64,000 nucleotides of DNA from CAYTAU01 sp964442075 (GCA_964442075.1 CAYTWH010000016.1:1-64000); one strand, 5' to 3'. Counted from the stretch's first letter, positions 9,396 through 16,996 are shown. Notes: generated by a model from the sequence alone, not told the origin. Numbers and translations are program-made.

Positions 9396-10001
9396 CTAAA
9401 ACCTATATTTTATACAAACTAGCGAAACATTAGCTAGGTTTAAATTTGTTACTGTTTGATTAACATATTCTGTATGGTAAAAACTATATGTAACATAAGG
9501 GTTGAATTCGCTACCAACAGAAAAATGATTTGAAAAATTGTAATAAAAGCCTAATGTAAATCCTATGCCTCCAAATAGAGTGTGAGTAGATGTATTTCTT
9601 TGCTTTTCTGTTAATTGCGGATTATCTATAACATAATTTCTAAAATTATCTCCAAATAAAATATTAAAGCCTTTAATAATTTCATATTTTTCTTTTATAA
9701 CAGAATGTTTATCGATACCTAGCAAAATATTTGAATTAATATTAATCCTAGCTGTTCTATATGTTGTAGAAACTAGTGGCATATACACTTGTCTACTTCC
9801 AGATGCCTGAAGTCCTATTTTAAACCAATACTTGTCTGAGAGCCTGAAAGCATATCTAAACTCAAACTGTTTCGCATAATAACCATTTTGTAAAAAAGTA
9901 ATTTCATTTTTTATCTTGGTAGTATCTTTTTTCGTAGATCCAATACTATTTTGTATAGTCATCAATCCTACCATAAGCAATAATAATATTTGTTTTTTCA
10001 T
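9396..10001 (-). CDS. Small outer-membrane beta-barrel-like protein
   Basis: A 201-residue protein with a signal peptide (MKKQILLLLMVGLMTIQNSIG). The mature part is rich in alternating aromatic and polar residues (FEFRYAFRLSDKYWFKIGL, FGGIGFTLGFYYNFSNHFSVG) and ends in Phe (CIKYRF). Both traits are typical of outer-membrane barrels. The length would allow about eight strands. I do not recognise a family. It is preceded by copy b of the shared repeat and looks like its own transcription unit. A role as a small porin or adhesin-like barrel is a guess from topology. Confidence 0.6.
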   Translation of the reverse strand: MKKQILLLLMVGLMTIQNSIGSTKKDTTKIKNEITFLQNGYYAKQFEFRYAFRLSDKYWFKIGLQASGSRQVYMPLVSTTYRTARININSNILLGIDKHSVIKEKYEIIKGFNILFGDNFRNYVIDNPQLTEKQRNTSTHTLFGGIGFTLGFYYNFSNHFSVGSEFNPYVTYSFYHTEYVNQTVTNLNLANVSLVCIKYRF

Positions 10002-10039
10002 AATTTCATTTTTTAAACTTTAGGCACTTCTTACCCACC

Positions 10040-10095
10040 CATAAAAATACTATTTTTTATTTAATTTATCTCAATACCACGCTAAATGATTAGCT
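10040..10095 (-). promoter_or_regulatory. Shared upstream repeat, copy b (candidate promoter)
   Basis: Identical over 56 bp to copy a, 38 bp before the barrel gene. Between it and the gene lies GAAGTGCCTAAAGTTTAAA (minus strand), which recurs in expanded form before the gene starting at 10497. Confidence 0.5.
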
Positions 10096-10146
10096 GTAAC
10101 AGGGAAATTTATCCGACTCACGCTTAGATTAGTTGAAAGCTATTTT

Positions 10147-10497
10147 TTAAACATGAGAATAAGCCTCGCCAAAAAAAAGGTAGCTTAGTAAATATAATGC
10201 GCTTAGTGATATTAGACAAATTATTAGTATTTTATAATAAGGAGTAAGTATTTTTTTACTTCTAAAAATACTAACAGAACTTGTAATTGACCCAAATAAT
10301 AAACCAAATATTCCTCCACCAAAGAAATAAACAACACCCCCTACTCCTAAACTTGGTAAAATACCAGATGCTAATAAAAAAAATGGAGCAAATAATCCAC
10401 ATACAATAATTGTTAGAGATGTAGCTAGTAATACTAAAAAGAGCTTTATTAATATAACTACTTTTTTATTATTAATTCTGTTTGATAATTCAACCAT
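10147..10497 (-). CDS. Small integral membrane protein, unknown
   Basis: A 116-residue hydrophobic protein with about three membrane segments: residues 14-34 (VILIKLFLVLLATSLTIIVC), a glycine-rich pair of segments around 38-74 (LFAPFFLLASGILPSLGVGG, YFFGGGIFGLLFG), and 88-108 (ILIICLISLSALYLLSYLFF). The short N terminus is basic. No family is recognised. Its leader (10511-10540) repeats the GAAGTGCCTAAAGT leader of its downstream neighbour, so the two share upstream DNA even though the proteins are unrelated. Confidence 0.6.
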   Translation of the reverse strand: MVELSNRINNKKVVILIKLFLVLLATSLTIIVCGLFAPFFLLASGILPSLGVGGVVYFFGGGIFGLLFGSITSSVSIFRSKKILTPYYKILIICLISLSALYLLSYLFFGEAYSHV

Positions 10498-10557
10498 TTG
10501 CTTGTTTTTTTTAAACTTTAGCGCACTTTAGGCACTTCCCCTTCCTTTACCTCCAAA

Positions 10558-11202
10558 TCAATCTGGCGGTAGCAGGGCTCCTGTTTCATCAAAAATTAAT
10601 GTTTTATTTTTTTTATATAATTTTCCATTAATTTTCTGATCATTAGCTAATTTACATTCTTTTAAGCTCCCATTTTCAAACAGTTTAACACCTGCAAACG
10701 GACTGCTTTTGCAAAATATATTATTTATTTCAATATCATTACAAGGGTAAAAATTCCTCAATTTCCCACTTAAATAAAATGAAGTAGTAATTCCCATACT
10801 ATACCACTTTGAATAATTTCCATTACAACAATAACCTTGTATTTTAGTGTCTTTAGCAAAAAAACAAGATGTAAAATCTTTATAAAATCTTACTCTTGTT
10901 CCTTTAGGTAGCTCTGCTCCATGCATAAAATGGTTTTCTGCTAATATAAAACCAACAAGCTTCCAGTTTTCAATAAACACAATATTATTATGACATGGAT
11001 AACCCTCAATAATTGTTTGTTCTAACAATGAACCTTCAGCATAAGTTGTGTCAGTATCTTCAACAATAAATCGTATTTTTTTAAATTTAATGTTATAATA
11101 ACTAACATCCTTTTCCCATTTAGTGTACTGCCCTTTTACTGAAAAAGAAAGAAAAAGAATTATTATTAATATTGAATTGCGAATAATATCTTTTGTTTTC
11201 AT
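10558..11202 (-). CDS. Secreted protein of unknown function
   Basis: 214 residues with a signal peptide (to about residue 24, ending SVKGQ) and a mature part containing eight cysteines (YPCHNN, TSCFF, YCCNGN, YPCND, IFCKS, ECK), enough for several disulfides. Short turns such as GKLRNFYPCND and ENGSLKECKLAND faintly recall MORN/YwqK repeats, but I cannot align full repeats. The last codons (ALLPPD) fall in a copy of the dispersed CTACCG...GGTAAA repeat. It lies 10 bp after the membrane-protein gene that starts at 11599, so the two probably form one transcription unit. Confidence 0.6.
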   Translation of the reverse strand: MKTKDIIRNSILIIILFLSFSVKGQYTKWEKDVSYYNIKFKKIRFIVEDTDTTYAEGSLLEQTIIEGYPCHNNIVFIENWKLVGFILAENHFMHGAELPKGTRVRFYKDFTSCFFAKDTKIQGYCCNGNYSKWYSMGITTSFYLSGKLRNFYPCNDIEINNIFCKSSPFAGVKLFENGSLKECKLANDQKINGKLYKKNKTLIFDETGALLPPD

Positions 11203-11212
11203 TTCAACTTTA

Positions 11213-11599
11213 TTAAGAAATGTTTTTTGATGATTTCTTCGTTAACCACCAACCGTAAATATAAAGAACGGAAGGTATCAGGTAAATAAAAAGAGCATAA
11301 GTGAAGTTGGCTTCAGGATTAATTCCTACAAGAAAAATAAAAATAATAAAGCTAAACAAGGAAATAATGCCTCCTTTACCTTCCTTCCATAATGCTAAGA
11401 TGAGACCAGCCAAACCTACAATAAAAAATACAAATGTTATTATCGTTAAAATGTCAAAACTGTAAAACGGAGAAACTCCATCTGTGTTGTAGCTCTCAAG
11501 CATTTCACCAACACCAATAATAAGAGTAATCAGAACTAATAGTGTCCCGATTATACGAGCTGTCCAACGAATGATGCTAATTGTAGTAGTAGTTTTCAT
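11213..11599 (-). CDS. Four-helix membrane protein, unknown
   Basis: A 128-residue protein with four clear membrane helices: about 12-28 (ARIIGTLLVLITLIIGVG), 50-67 (LTIITFVFFIVGLAGLIL), 74-90 (GIISLFSFIIFIFLVGI) and 98-116 (YALFIYLIPSVLYIYGWWL). It ends in a short basic tail (TKKSSKN). The pattern IRWTARIIG plus four helices occurs in many small hypothetical membrane proteins of Bacteroidota; no function is known to me. It is first in a probable two-gene unit with the secreted Cys-rich protein 10 bp downstream. Confidence 0.65.
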   Translation of the reverse strand: MKTTTTISIIRWTARIIGTLLVLITLIIGVGEMLESYNTDGVSPFYSFDILTIITFVFFIVGLAGLILALWKEGKGGIISLFSFIIFIFLVGINPEANFTYALFIYLIPSVLYIYGWWLTKKSSKNIS

Positions 11600-11787
11600 T
11601 TTATTAAGTTTTTTAATTTGTAAATAAATATTTTTTTGTCTAAATGTTAATTGTAATTGTCAAAAACTATCAAAGTTAAACTTTAGCGGCTCTTGTGTCT
11701 GTACAATGCATTTTTTTAACTTACCCATAACACGCATATATCATCATTGATGATATATATACTATATCTACCCTAACTACCACACCC

Positions 11788-12606
11788 TTATTTTGTAGTA
11801 AAATGAAATATAAATTGATTTTTTTCTATACATGTTAAAGAAATATTATTTTTTCTAAAACTTCTTCTTAGACCATTTGATATAGTCGCTTGAAATGATT
11901 CGTAAACTGCCGATCTTAATGCAAGATCTTCATCTTCACCTTCATCAATATTATATGATATTTCATCGTAAATTTTAGCATCAAAGGTATAAGCATAAAA
12001 CAGTTTGTCTGCTTCTCTGTCAAATATATAAACTACCTCTTTGGCATATCCATTAGAGTAAGTTCCCTCATCATCAACAATAGGTTTGATGAATTCTAAA
12101 TTTTGGGCTACTATTATATATTTTGAGTTTAGCACCTTATTTAGATTTTCGCTTACATGAAATTTTAGTACATAATCGACTACTTCTGATATTGCACTAG
12201 AATCGAGATAGCCACACAAAAGATTTACATCTAATATAAAGTCGAAATCGGAGCTTTTATAACGTACACCTATTGGAGCATTGTCTATCATATTCTCATA
12301 TCTGAGAAAAAATGCATTTTGTGGATAATCGCAAAGGTAAGATATAAGTGTTAATGATAGTGGAGTGGTATTAGTATCTGCCACTTCTTTTTGCCAGTTG
12401 TTGTTTGCAATATAGTTTTTGAATAGCTCATAATCTTCTTTAAATATAGCGCAAGAATCGGCTTTGTCGTTTACATATTTATGGTAAAGCTCTATTGGGC
12501 TAAGAACAACTTCTTCTTCTACTTCTACCTCTACATTTTTTGGTACAGGTGCTCCACAAGAGTATACTACTAATGCTATAATAATTGAATAAAATACTTT
12601 TTTCAT
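11788..12606 (-). CDS. Lipoprotein of unknown function
   Basis: A 272-residue protein with a lipoprotein signal (MKKVFYSIIIALVVYSC), giving a lipidated Cys at position 17, followed by a short acidic linker (EVEVEEEVVL). The rest is mixed alpha/beta with no recognised domain; features include DFDFILDVNLLCGYLDSSAI and acidic NIDEGEDEDLALRSAV. It lacks a run of acidic residues directly after the Cys that would mark surface export in some relatives. It is probably monocistronic, with an upstream element related to the shared repeats at 12632-12668. Confidence 0.65.
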   Translation of the reverse strand: MKKVFYSIIIALVVYSCGAPVPKNVEVEVEEEVVLSPIELYHKYVNDKADSCAIFKEDYELFKNYIANNNWQKEVADTNTTPLSLTLISYLCDYPQNAFFLRYENMIDNAPIGVRYKSSDFDFILDVNLLCGYLDSSAISEVVDYVLKFHVSENLNKVLNSKYIIVAQNLEFIKPIVDDEGTYSNGYAKEVVYIFDREADKLFYAYTFDAKIYDEISYNIDEGEDEDLALRSAVYESFQATISNGLRRSFRKNNISLTCIEKNQFIFHFTTK

Positions 12607-12631
12607 TTTTTTTTGTTTGAGATTTATAGAT

Positions 12632-12668
12632 GCATAAAAATACTATTTATTTATTTACCACCAAATAC
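12632..12668 (-). promoter_or_regulatory. Shared upstream repeat, variant d (candidate promoter)
   Basis: On the minus strand it reads GTATTTGGTGG, then an A/T-rich stretch, then TAGTATTTTTATGC. It shares the TAGTATTTTTAT core with copies a-c and the GGTGGTAAATAAA head with variant e. It lies 26 bp before the lipoprotein gene. Confidence 0.45.
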
Positions 12669-12680
12669 AAGCGCTAGGGC

Positions 12681-12917
12681 AATGTTATTAAGTTAAGAGT
12701 GGGGATGCTAATTATCAGTTGCCCCTATCTTTAGGTAGGGGGTTGAAGTACAAAAATTAAATGGGCTTCAGCCCAAAACGAATATGAAGAATTTATTAAT
12801 GAAATATGGACTTAAAAAACTTTTGGGCTAAAGCCCTGTTTTTAGAATATTTATATCCCCGTCCTAAAGGACGGGGCAACTGATAAGCTTATACTTACAT
12901 CTTAACTTAATGACATT
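12681..12917. mobile_element. MITE-like palindromic element, about 237 bp
   Basis: The outer ends are an 18-bp inverted repeat differing at one position: AATGTTATTAAGTTAAGA (12681-12698) and its complement at 12900-12917. Each arm continues into ATCAGTTGCCCC and a hairpin; the right one reads CCCCGTCCTAAAGGACGGGG at 12858-12877. Inside is a second inverted pair, GGGCTTCAGCCCAAAA with TTTTGGGCTAAAGCCC. There is no open reading frame. The nested symmetry suits a non-autonomous transposon or a REP cluster. Its hairpin core recurs in the elements at 40408 and 59368. Confidence 0.7.
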
Positions 12918-12940
12918 GATCGTGCACCAGCGAGAAGGTT

Positions 12941-14200
12941 TTATTTATCAAAAACTAATTCATTTGATGCAGTAGTTTGGGTATTTTTTTTCAGGTATTT
13001 CAACATTTTTTCGGCTGTAGATTTTTTTGCATGTTCTATATCCAATCCTTCTACAATTTCTTTTATTCCAATAAGACTTTGGCAACCTGCATCTTCAAAT
13101 ATTTTCCGCACTTCTTTATTATTTTCAATATCCTCGCTTATAAAAGTACTAAGCTTGTCTATTTCAAGATATTTTTTATCTAGCTTTTTCAGACCTGTGT
13201 TTTGTTCTAGCAGGCGTCCTTCTGGCGTACCACTATTTGTAAGAAACAAAAAGGTGCGAACAATAATCATATTATCAACAATATCTATTAATAAATAACC
13301 TAGTTTTTTATCAGAAACTCTATATTCAATAAGAATATTATTATTTATATTCCTTATCACTTTTAATTCAAGAAAGGAAATATAAATGCAATAATGTAAT
13401 GCAAATTCATTCAAAACATCCATTCGTTCGTGAAGACGATTAAAAGCATGTGACTGCATATACACTTTCATGGGTAAATCGTCAGTGGTATTTTCTATAT
13501 TCAACTCTGAGGGTTTAACACTTATTTCTTCTAAGCCTTCGTATGGAATAGCCCAACATACTTCTGTTACTGGTCTTGAGATATTGTCTATAACAACATT
13601 TATAGTTTCGGGGGTTTCTTTATAAACTTCTATAAAATTTCTAAGACCCCAAATATCGTCTTCATTTGTTATATTGTGTTTCAGCCAATATAAGTTTTTG
13701 TCGATACGGCTAGTAAACACTCCCATTAAGTTAATTATTGATATCATCTCTTTATTGGCCAGAGGCAAATGTTTATCCTCATCGAGATATTTTTTAAATA
13801 ATGGCTTTACTATTTCCGATTGTTCAAATTCTTCTTTTTCTACGGCATAGCATAATTTAATAAAAGTAAGACCTACCGATAAAAAATCGGCTAAGCTTAA
13901 TTCTTTGCCAGAGCTTATCTCTATAGTAGTTGTCTCGAGCCTTTCTTTTATACCTCTCGAAAACTCTTTTAAATCATAATTTGGTATAACCTGTCCTTTG
14001 CCAGCTACTACTTTTACAGAATGATATCGCAAATCATAAGTTTTTTTTAATATATCTTGGGGAATTAAAAAAAAAATATCTTGGCTACAAGCATGTTTTA
14101 TTATATAACGCAACTTTCTATAAAATTCGTTGCGGTGCTGTGCCTTAGCTATCTTCTCTTTCTGATGATGACTTTGCTTTTTTTTCTTCTTTTTGGCCAT
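12941..14200 (-). CDS. Unrecognised 419-residue protein with lysine-rich N terminus
   Basis: There is no signal peptide or membrane helix, so it is probably cytoplasmic. It begins with an extreme basic stretch (MAKKKKKKQSHHQKEK) like nucleic-acid-binding or ribosome-associated tails. It continues as a mixed helical protein with segments such as YMQSHAFNRLHERMDVLNEF, YISFLELKVI and YLLIDIVDNMIIVRTFLFLTNSGTPEG. The HAFNRLHERM stretch and following strands hint at an RNase-like or toxin-like fold, but this is weak and I make no call. It stands alone between two repeat elements, preceded by variant e of the shared upstream repeat. Confidence 0.65.
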   Translation of the reverse strand: MAKKKKKKQSHHQKEKIAKAQHRNEFYRKLRYIIKHACSQDIFFLIPQDILKKTYDLRYHSVKVVAGKGQVIPNYDLKEFSRGIKERLETTTIEISSGKELSLADFLSVGLTFIKLCYAVEKEEFEQSEIVKPLFKKYLDEDKHLPLANKEMISIINLMGVFTSRIDKNLYWLKHNITNEDDIWGLRNFIEVYKETPETINVVIDNISRPVTEVCWAIPYEGLEEISVKPSELNIENTTDDLPMKVYMQSHAFNRLHERMDVLNEFALHYCIYISFLELKVIRNINNNILIEYRVSDKKLGYLLIDIVDNMIIVRTFLFLTNSGTPEGRLLEQNTGLKKLDKKYLEIDKLSTFISEDIENNKEVRKIFEDAGCQSLIGIKEIVEGLDIEHAKKSTAEKMLKYLKKNTQTTASNELVFDK

Positions 14201-14234
14201 ATATTATTATAACGCAATTGGCTGATGGTTTGTT

Positions 14235-14290
14235 CTATAAAAATAGACTTTTTTATTTACCACCAGAAAGATTCTGTCGGTAGCAAGGCT
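14235..14290 (-). promoter_or_regulatory. Shared upstream repeat, variant e (candidate promoter)
   Basis: On the minus strand: CTTGCTACCGACAGAATC, then TTTCTGGTGGTAAATAAA, then GTCTATTTTTATAG. The CTACC...TTTCTGGTGGT head recurs near 41126-41152 and, more diverged, at 10553-10580. It lies 34 bp before the 419-residue gene. Confidence 0.45.
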
Positions 14291-14313
14291 GGCTTTAAAT
14301 CTATTTTCTATTT

Positions 14314-14724
14314 TTATAATGGCACATAATGCATATCCAGTTTACCTATAGAAATATATTCATATATCCATAATTCATCTTTTTTAAGCTTAGAAATACG
14401 TAATGTGTCTTTTATACCACTAAAATCAATTATTACATATTCTTTGGTATTATTAAATTGCCATGTACCATAATATGTTGTGTCGGATGTTGAGCTGGTA
14501 TCAATTTTTAAAATGTAATCACCACCTTTTTTAAACTCAATGCTATTATTGTTTGCAGAGAGAATAACCTCTTCATTATTCAAATATCCTTTGTCTAGTT
14601 TCCAAGTATTAACAATACGGTCTTTTTTTGATCTTAAACTTATATCTGGGCCTTCATCATATTTACTGCAACTTATGCAATATGTAATAATAAAGATAAT
14701 GGATATAATAAATATATATTTCAT
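14314..14724 (-). CDS. Lipocalin-like lipoprotein
   Basis: 136 residues with a lipoprotein signal ending ITYCISCSK (acylated Cys about residue 19). The mature part has the pattern of the small lipocalin-like lipoproteins common in Bacteroidota: RIVNTWKLDKGYLN at the first strand, EFKKGGDYILKI, TYYGTWQFNNTKEYVIIDF, and a closing DTLRISKLKKDELWI. These proteins are outer-membrane anchored with unknown ligands. It has the best-preserved copy (c) of the shared upstream repeat 11 bp before its start, so it is probably transcribed by itself. Confidence 0.65.
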   Translation of the reverse strand: MKYIFIISIIFIITYCISCSKYDEGPDISLRSKKDRIVNTWKLDKGYLNNEEVILSANNNSIEFKKGGDYILKIDTSSTSDTTYYGTWQFNNTKEYVIIDFSGIKDTLRISKLKKDELWIYEYISIGKLDMHYVPL

Positions 14725-14735
14725 AGTTTCTACCC

Positions 14736-14790
14736 CATAAAAATACTATTTTTTATTTAATTTATCTCAATACCACGCAAAAGGATTAGT
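14736..14790 (-). promoter_or_regulatory. Shared upstream repeat, copy c (candidate promoter)
   Basis: The first 43 bp (14736-14778) are identical to copies a and b; the outer end diverges (AAAAGGATTAG in place of TAAATGATTAG). It directly precedes the lipocalin-like gene. Confidence 0.5.
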
Positions 14791-14847
14791 TAGTTAGCAT
14801 TGTTTGACACGGATTACAAATCCGCGCCAGTTGGATTTTTTTTATTA

Positions 14848-15528
14848 TTAATCAATAAGATCTTTAATCGAACTAACTTTTGCAGCAAAAGGGCAACTGT
14901 CTGAACTAGGGAATGACAATAAGGTTTTTTTATCCGAAGAAAGAGAAACCTTAGGAGAAAAAGACATCTTTTTCACAGTTGCTTTTACGTCCACATCTGT
15001 TGCATTCTCAAAAACTATTGAAACCTTTTCTGCATAATATAGATGTTCAAAATAGAAAAGCCCTTTAAACTTTTTTCTATAACTTTTGCCATCTTCTTCT
15101 TTCACCCGTAATACTATATCTTTAATTTTCTTTTTAATTTCACCCGTTATCTCTTTTGCCCGCACTCCTTCATAAATGTACTTAGAAACCTTATGGCTTT
15201 TGAAATTTCCTATTATTTCAGAGTTTAAATTAGGAATATCGGTCTCGATACCTATTTCTGTAGAAGATTCAACTTCTTGATTGGCTAAACCATGATCTAA
15301 AAAAGGAAGTTCTTTTATGGATTTTAAAAGCATATTTTTCTCATCATCTTCTATAGGAAGTTCACGAATTAGACTCATACCTTCTGGATCAACAGATTTT
15401 TTTATAAATCCATCATATTCGACTATCCCACAAACCTTATAAGAAGAGCTTGATGATAATAGCAGCTCAAGGTCTTTATCGCCTTGAGCTTTTTTAAATT
15501 TTCTGCTCAATTTTCTATTTCCACTCAT
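14848..15528 (-). CDS. Unrecognised 226-residue protein in the sigma-factor gene run
   Basis: A soluble-looking protein without signal peptide. It starts with a basic stretch (MSGNRKLSRKFKKAQGDKD), then a serine run (LLLSSSSSYKV). A C-terminal half is rich in beta strands (IKDIVLRVKEEDGKSYRKKF, FYFEHLYYAEKVSIVFENA, VKKMSFSPKVSLSSDKKTLL). No domain recognised. It lies 12 bp after the 146-residue gene, whose basic start (MSKDKRVARKAKRKELKK) is alike, so they are likely co-transcribed and perhaps act together. It is last in the run headed by the sigma factor at 16869. Confidence 0.6.
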   Translation of the reverse strand: MSGNRKLSRKFKKAQGDKDLELLLSSSSSYKVCGIVEYDGFIKKSVDPEGMSLIRELPIEDDEKNMLLKSIKELPFLDHGLANQEVESSTEIGIETDIPNLNSEIIGNFKSHKVSKYIYEGVRAKEITGEIKKKIKDIVLRVKEEDGKSYRKKFKGLFYFEHLYYAEKVSIVFENATDVDVKATVKKMSFSPKVSLSSDKKTLLSFPSSDSCPFAAKVSSIKDLID

Positions 15529-15540
15529 ATCCTAAAATTT

Positions 15541-15981
15541 TTATTTTTCTTCTCCTAAAATCCACTCACCCATTTCCAAAATTCTATCAAGAACTTCATC
15601 TTGGGTATCATTTGTAAAAGTTTTTGCAAGATTTATTGAAAAATCAATCTTTTTCCAAACTTTTGATAATTTGGAGTAAAATTCGTCCATATCTTTATTA
15701 TCAGGAGTTGCTGATCCTTCAATCTTATTTCCAATAATGAGAACTTTTTCAAGTTTATCATCAAACTTATCGCCTGTTACCTCTAATATTATAGTAAAAT
15801 CTAAAGATACTCTTAGAAATGGCCATATTTCGTTGAATATTTCCTTGTAGTTCATATTATCATTAAGCTCAATATCTTTGATATGCTTAAATTGTTCTAC
15901 AACTGCATTGAATTTCTCATTTCTTTGCTTTTTTAATTCTTTTCTTTTTGCTTTCCTAGCTACTCTTTTGTCTTTTGACAT
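15541..15981 (-). CDS. Unrecognised 146-residue protein in the sigma-factor gene run
   Basis: Small, soluble and mostly helical. The N terminus is strongly basic (MSKDKRVARKAKRKELKKQR), then comes a central segment LDFTIILEVTGDKFDDKLEKVLIIG and a helical C terminus (DEVLDRILEMGEWILGEE). No family recognised. Its 5' region holds one copy of a 33-bp motif whose only other copy lies before the sigma factor gene. It may therefore have its own promoter within the run and be controlled in the same way. Confidence 0.6.
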   Translation of the reverse strand: MSKDKRVARKAKRKELKKQRNEKFNAVVEQFKHIKDIELNDNMNYKEIFNEIWPFLRVSLDFTIILEVTGDKFDDKLEKVLIIGNKIEGSATPDNKDMDEFYSKLSKVWKKIDFSINLAKTFTNDTQDEVLDRILEMGEWILGEEK

Positions 15982-15998
15982 AACTTATTTTTTTTGGT

Positions 15999-16031
15999 TG
16001 CCTACTCTATCTTAAGCTTTTCGGCTTTCGC
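15999..16031 (-). promoter_or_regulatory. Motif shared with the sigma-factor upstream region, copy 1
   Basis: The plus strand reads TTGCCTACTCTAT, a short gap, GCTTTTCGGC and TTCGC. It matches 16965-16996 at about 30 of 33 positions. It ends 17 bp before the start of the 146-residue gene. It could be a sigma-dependent promoter, an operator or a leader hairpin. Confidence 0.4.
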
Positions 16032-16062
16032 TCTTAATATCTTTTTTTTCTATTTAATAGAC

Positions 16063-16278
16063 TTAGTTTATATAATACTCTAGACTCTTCCTCGCATCAG
16101 TAAAAAGATTTACTACTTCTAGTTTTGTTTTTTTAGTTTCTATCTTTAAACTCAAAACATTAAAAAATAGCACGAATAATTCATTATCATCTAATAATAT
16201 TTTATCAATTATCTTTTCGTCAATGGTATTATCATATATAAAGTCAATAATTATTTTAATTTTCCCTTTGTTATCCAT
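16063..16278 (-). CDS. Small protein of 71 residues after the sigma factor
   Basis: Starts at an ATG 30 bp after the sigma-factor stop and has no signal peptide or membrane helix. It appears helical with alternating hydrophobic residues (IKIIIDFIYDN, ELFVLFFNVLSLKIETKK). Position directly behind an ECF-type sigma gene is where a cognate anti-sigma factor is often found. However, the protein lacks the zinc-binding HxxxCxxC motif and the membrane helix of usual anti-sigma factors. That role is only a possibility. It may be translated as part of the sigma transcript. Confidence 0.5.
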   Translation of the reverse strand: MDNKGKIKIIIDFIYDNTIDEKIIDKILLDDNELFVLFFNVLSLKIETKKTKLEVVNLFTDARKSLEYYIN

Positions 16279-16308
16279 GTCTTTCTGGTTTTGCCATTTA
16301 ATATTTAA

Positions 16309-16869
16309 TTAGCCACTCTCAGTGGCTAGTTTTTTCAATTTAATTATTAATCTATATTTTCTATTTGCTAATTCCTTTTTCGTTATTTCCAGCTTCTTTG
16401 CCATTTCTTTATTAGAACACATTTTCACTAGTAAATAAAGCAGTTTCTCTTCATTATTATTGAGTTTAGCTTTCAAAGAAATCGATTTCAGCTTTTTTAT
16501 ATAAAAATCTAAATTTGAATCATTTTCTTTATCATCCTCAATTTTACTAACATCGTTATCATCATCGAGTTGGATGAACTCAATTTTCTTTCTTCGATAT
16601 TCATCTTTAGCAGCATTTATCACAATAAGAAATAAATACTTTCTTAAATCTTCTGGTTTTACTTTACCCTTTTCTATAAACTCATTAAGTTTATCCTCTG
16701 ACGCAAGAAATTTAAAGATCTTGGTCATTACTACATCTCGTGCAATTTCTTCATCTTTAATAATACGTGTTGCATAGGCAACTAAATTTTCTAATAATAC
16801 TGCTTCTAACAAATAATTTAAAATCATTTGATTGCTAGGTGTTGATACAAATTCTAGAATTTTCTTCAT
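16309..16869 (-). CDS. ECF-type RNA polymerase sigma factor
   Basis: A 186-residue protein with region 2 at about 25-95: YATRIIKDEEIARDVVMTKI resembles the region-2.2 helix, and LRKYLFLIVINAAKDEYRRKK the region-2.3/2.4 helix that melts and reads the -10 element. A short acidic linker (DDDNDVSKIEDDKENDS) follows. Region 4 is at about 137-182: NNEEKLLYLLVKMCSNKEMAKKL, then a helix-turn-helix ending TKKELANRKYRLIIKLKKL. Length and layout match ECF sigma factors. It heads a run of four minus-strand genes. A motif at 16965-16996 before it recurs before the third gene, suggesting autoregulation. The signal and targets are unknown. Confidence 0.75.
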   Translation of the reverse strand: MKKILEFVSTPSNQMILNYLLEAVLLENLVAYATRIIKDEEIARDVVMTKIFKFLASEDKLNEFIEKGKVKPEDLRKYLFLIVINAAKDEYRRKKIEFIQLDDDNDVSKIEDDKENDSNLDFYIKKLKSISLKAKLNNNEEKLLYLLVKMCSNKEMAKKLEITKKELANRKYRLIIKLKKLATESG

Positions 16870-16964
16870 ACTCTGAAATGTTTGTTAATATTGAGATTAT
16901 GTGGGCAATGTTACCCCCCTGTTTGATTTTTCTGTCATTTTTCATATATCATAGTTTTAAAATT

Positions 16965-16996
16965 TTGCCTACTCTATTAATGCTTTTCGGCATTCG
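16965..16996 (-). promoter_or_regulatory. Motif shared with the 146-residue gene, copy 2
   Basis: TTGCCTACTCTATTAA followed by GCTTTTCGGC and ATTCGC on the plus strand, 96 bp before the sigma-factor start. It pairs with the copy at 15999-16031. Confidence 0.4.
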
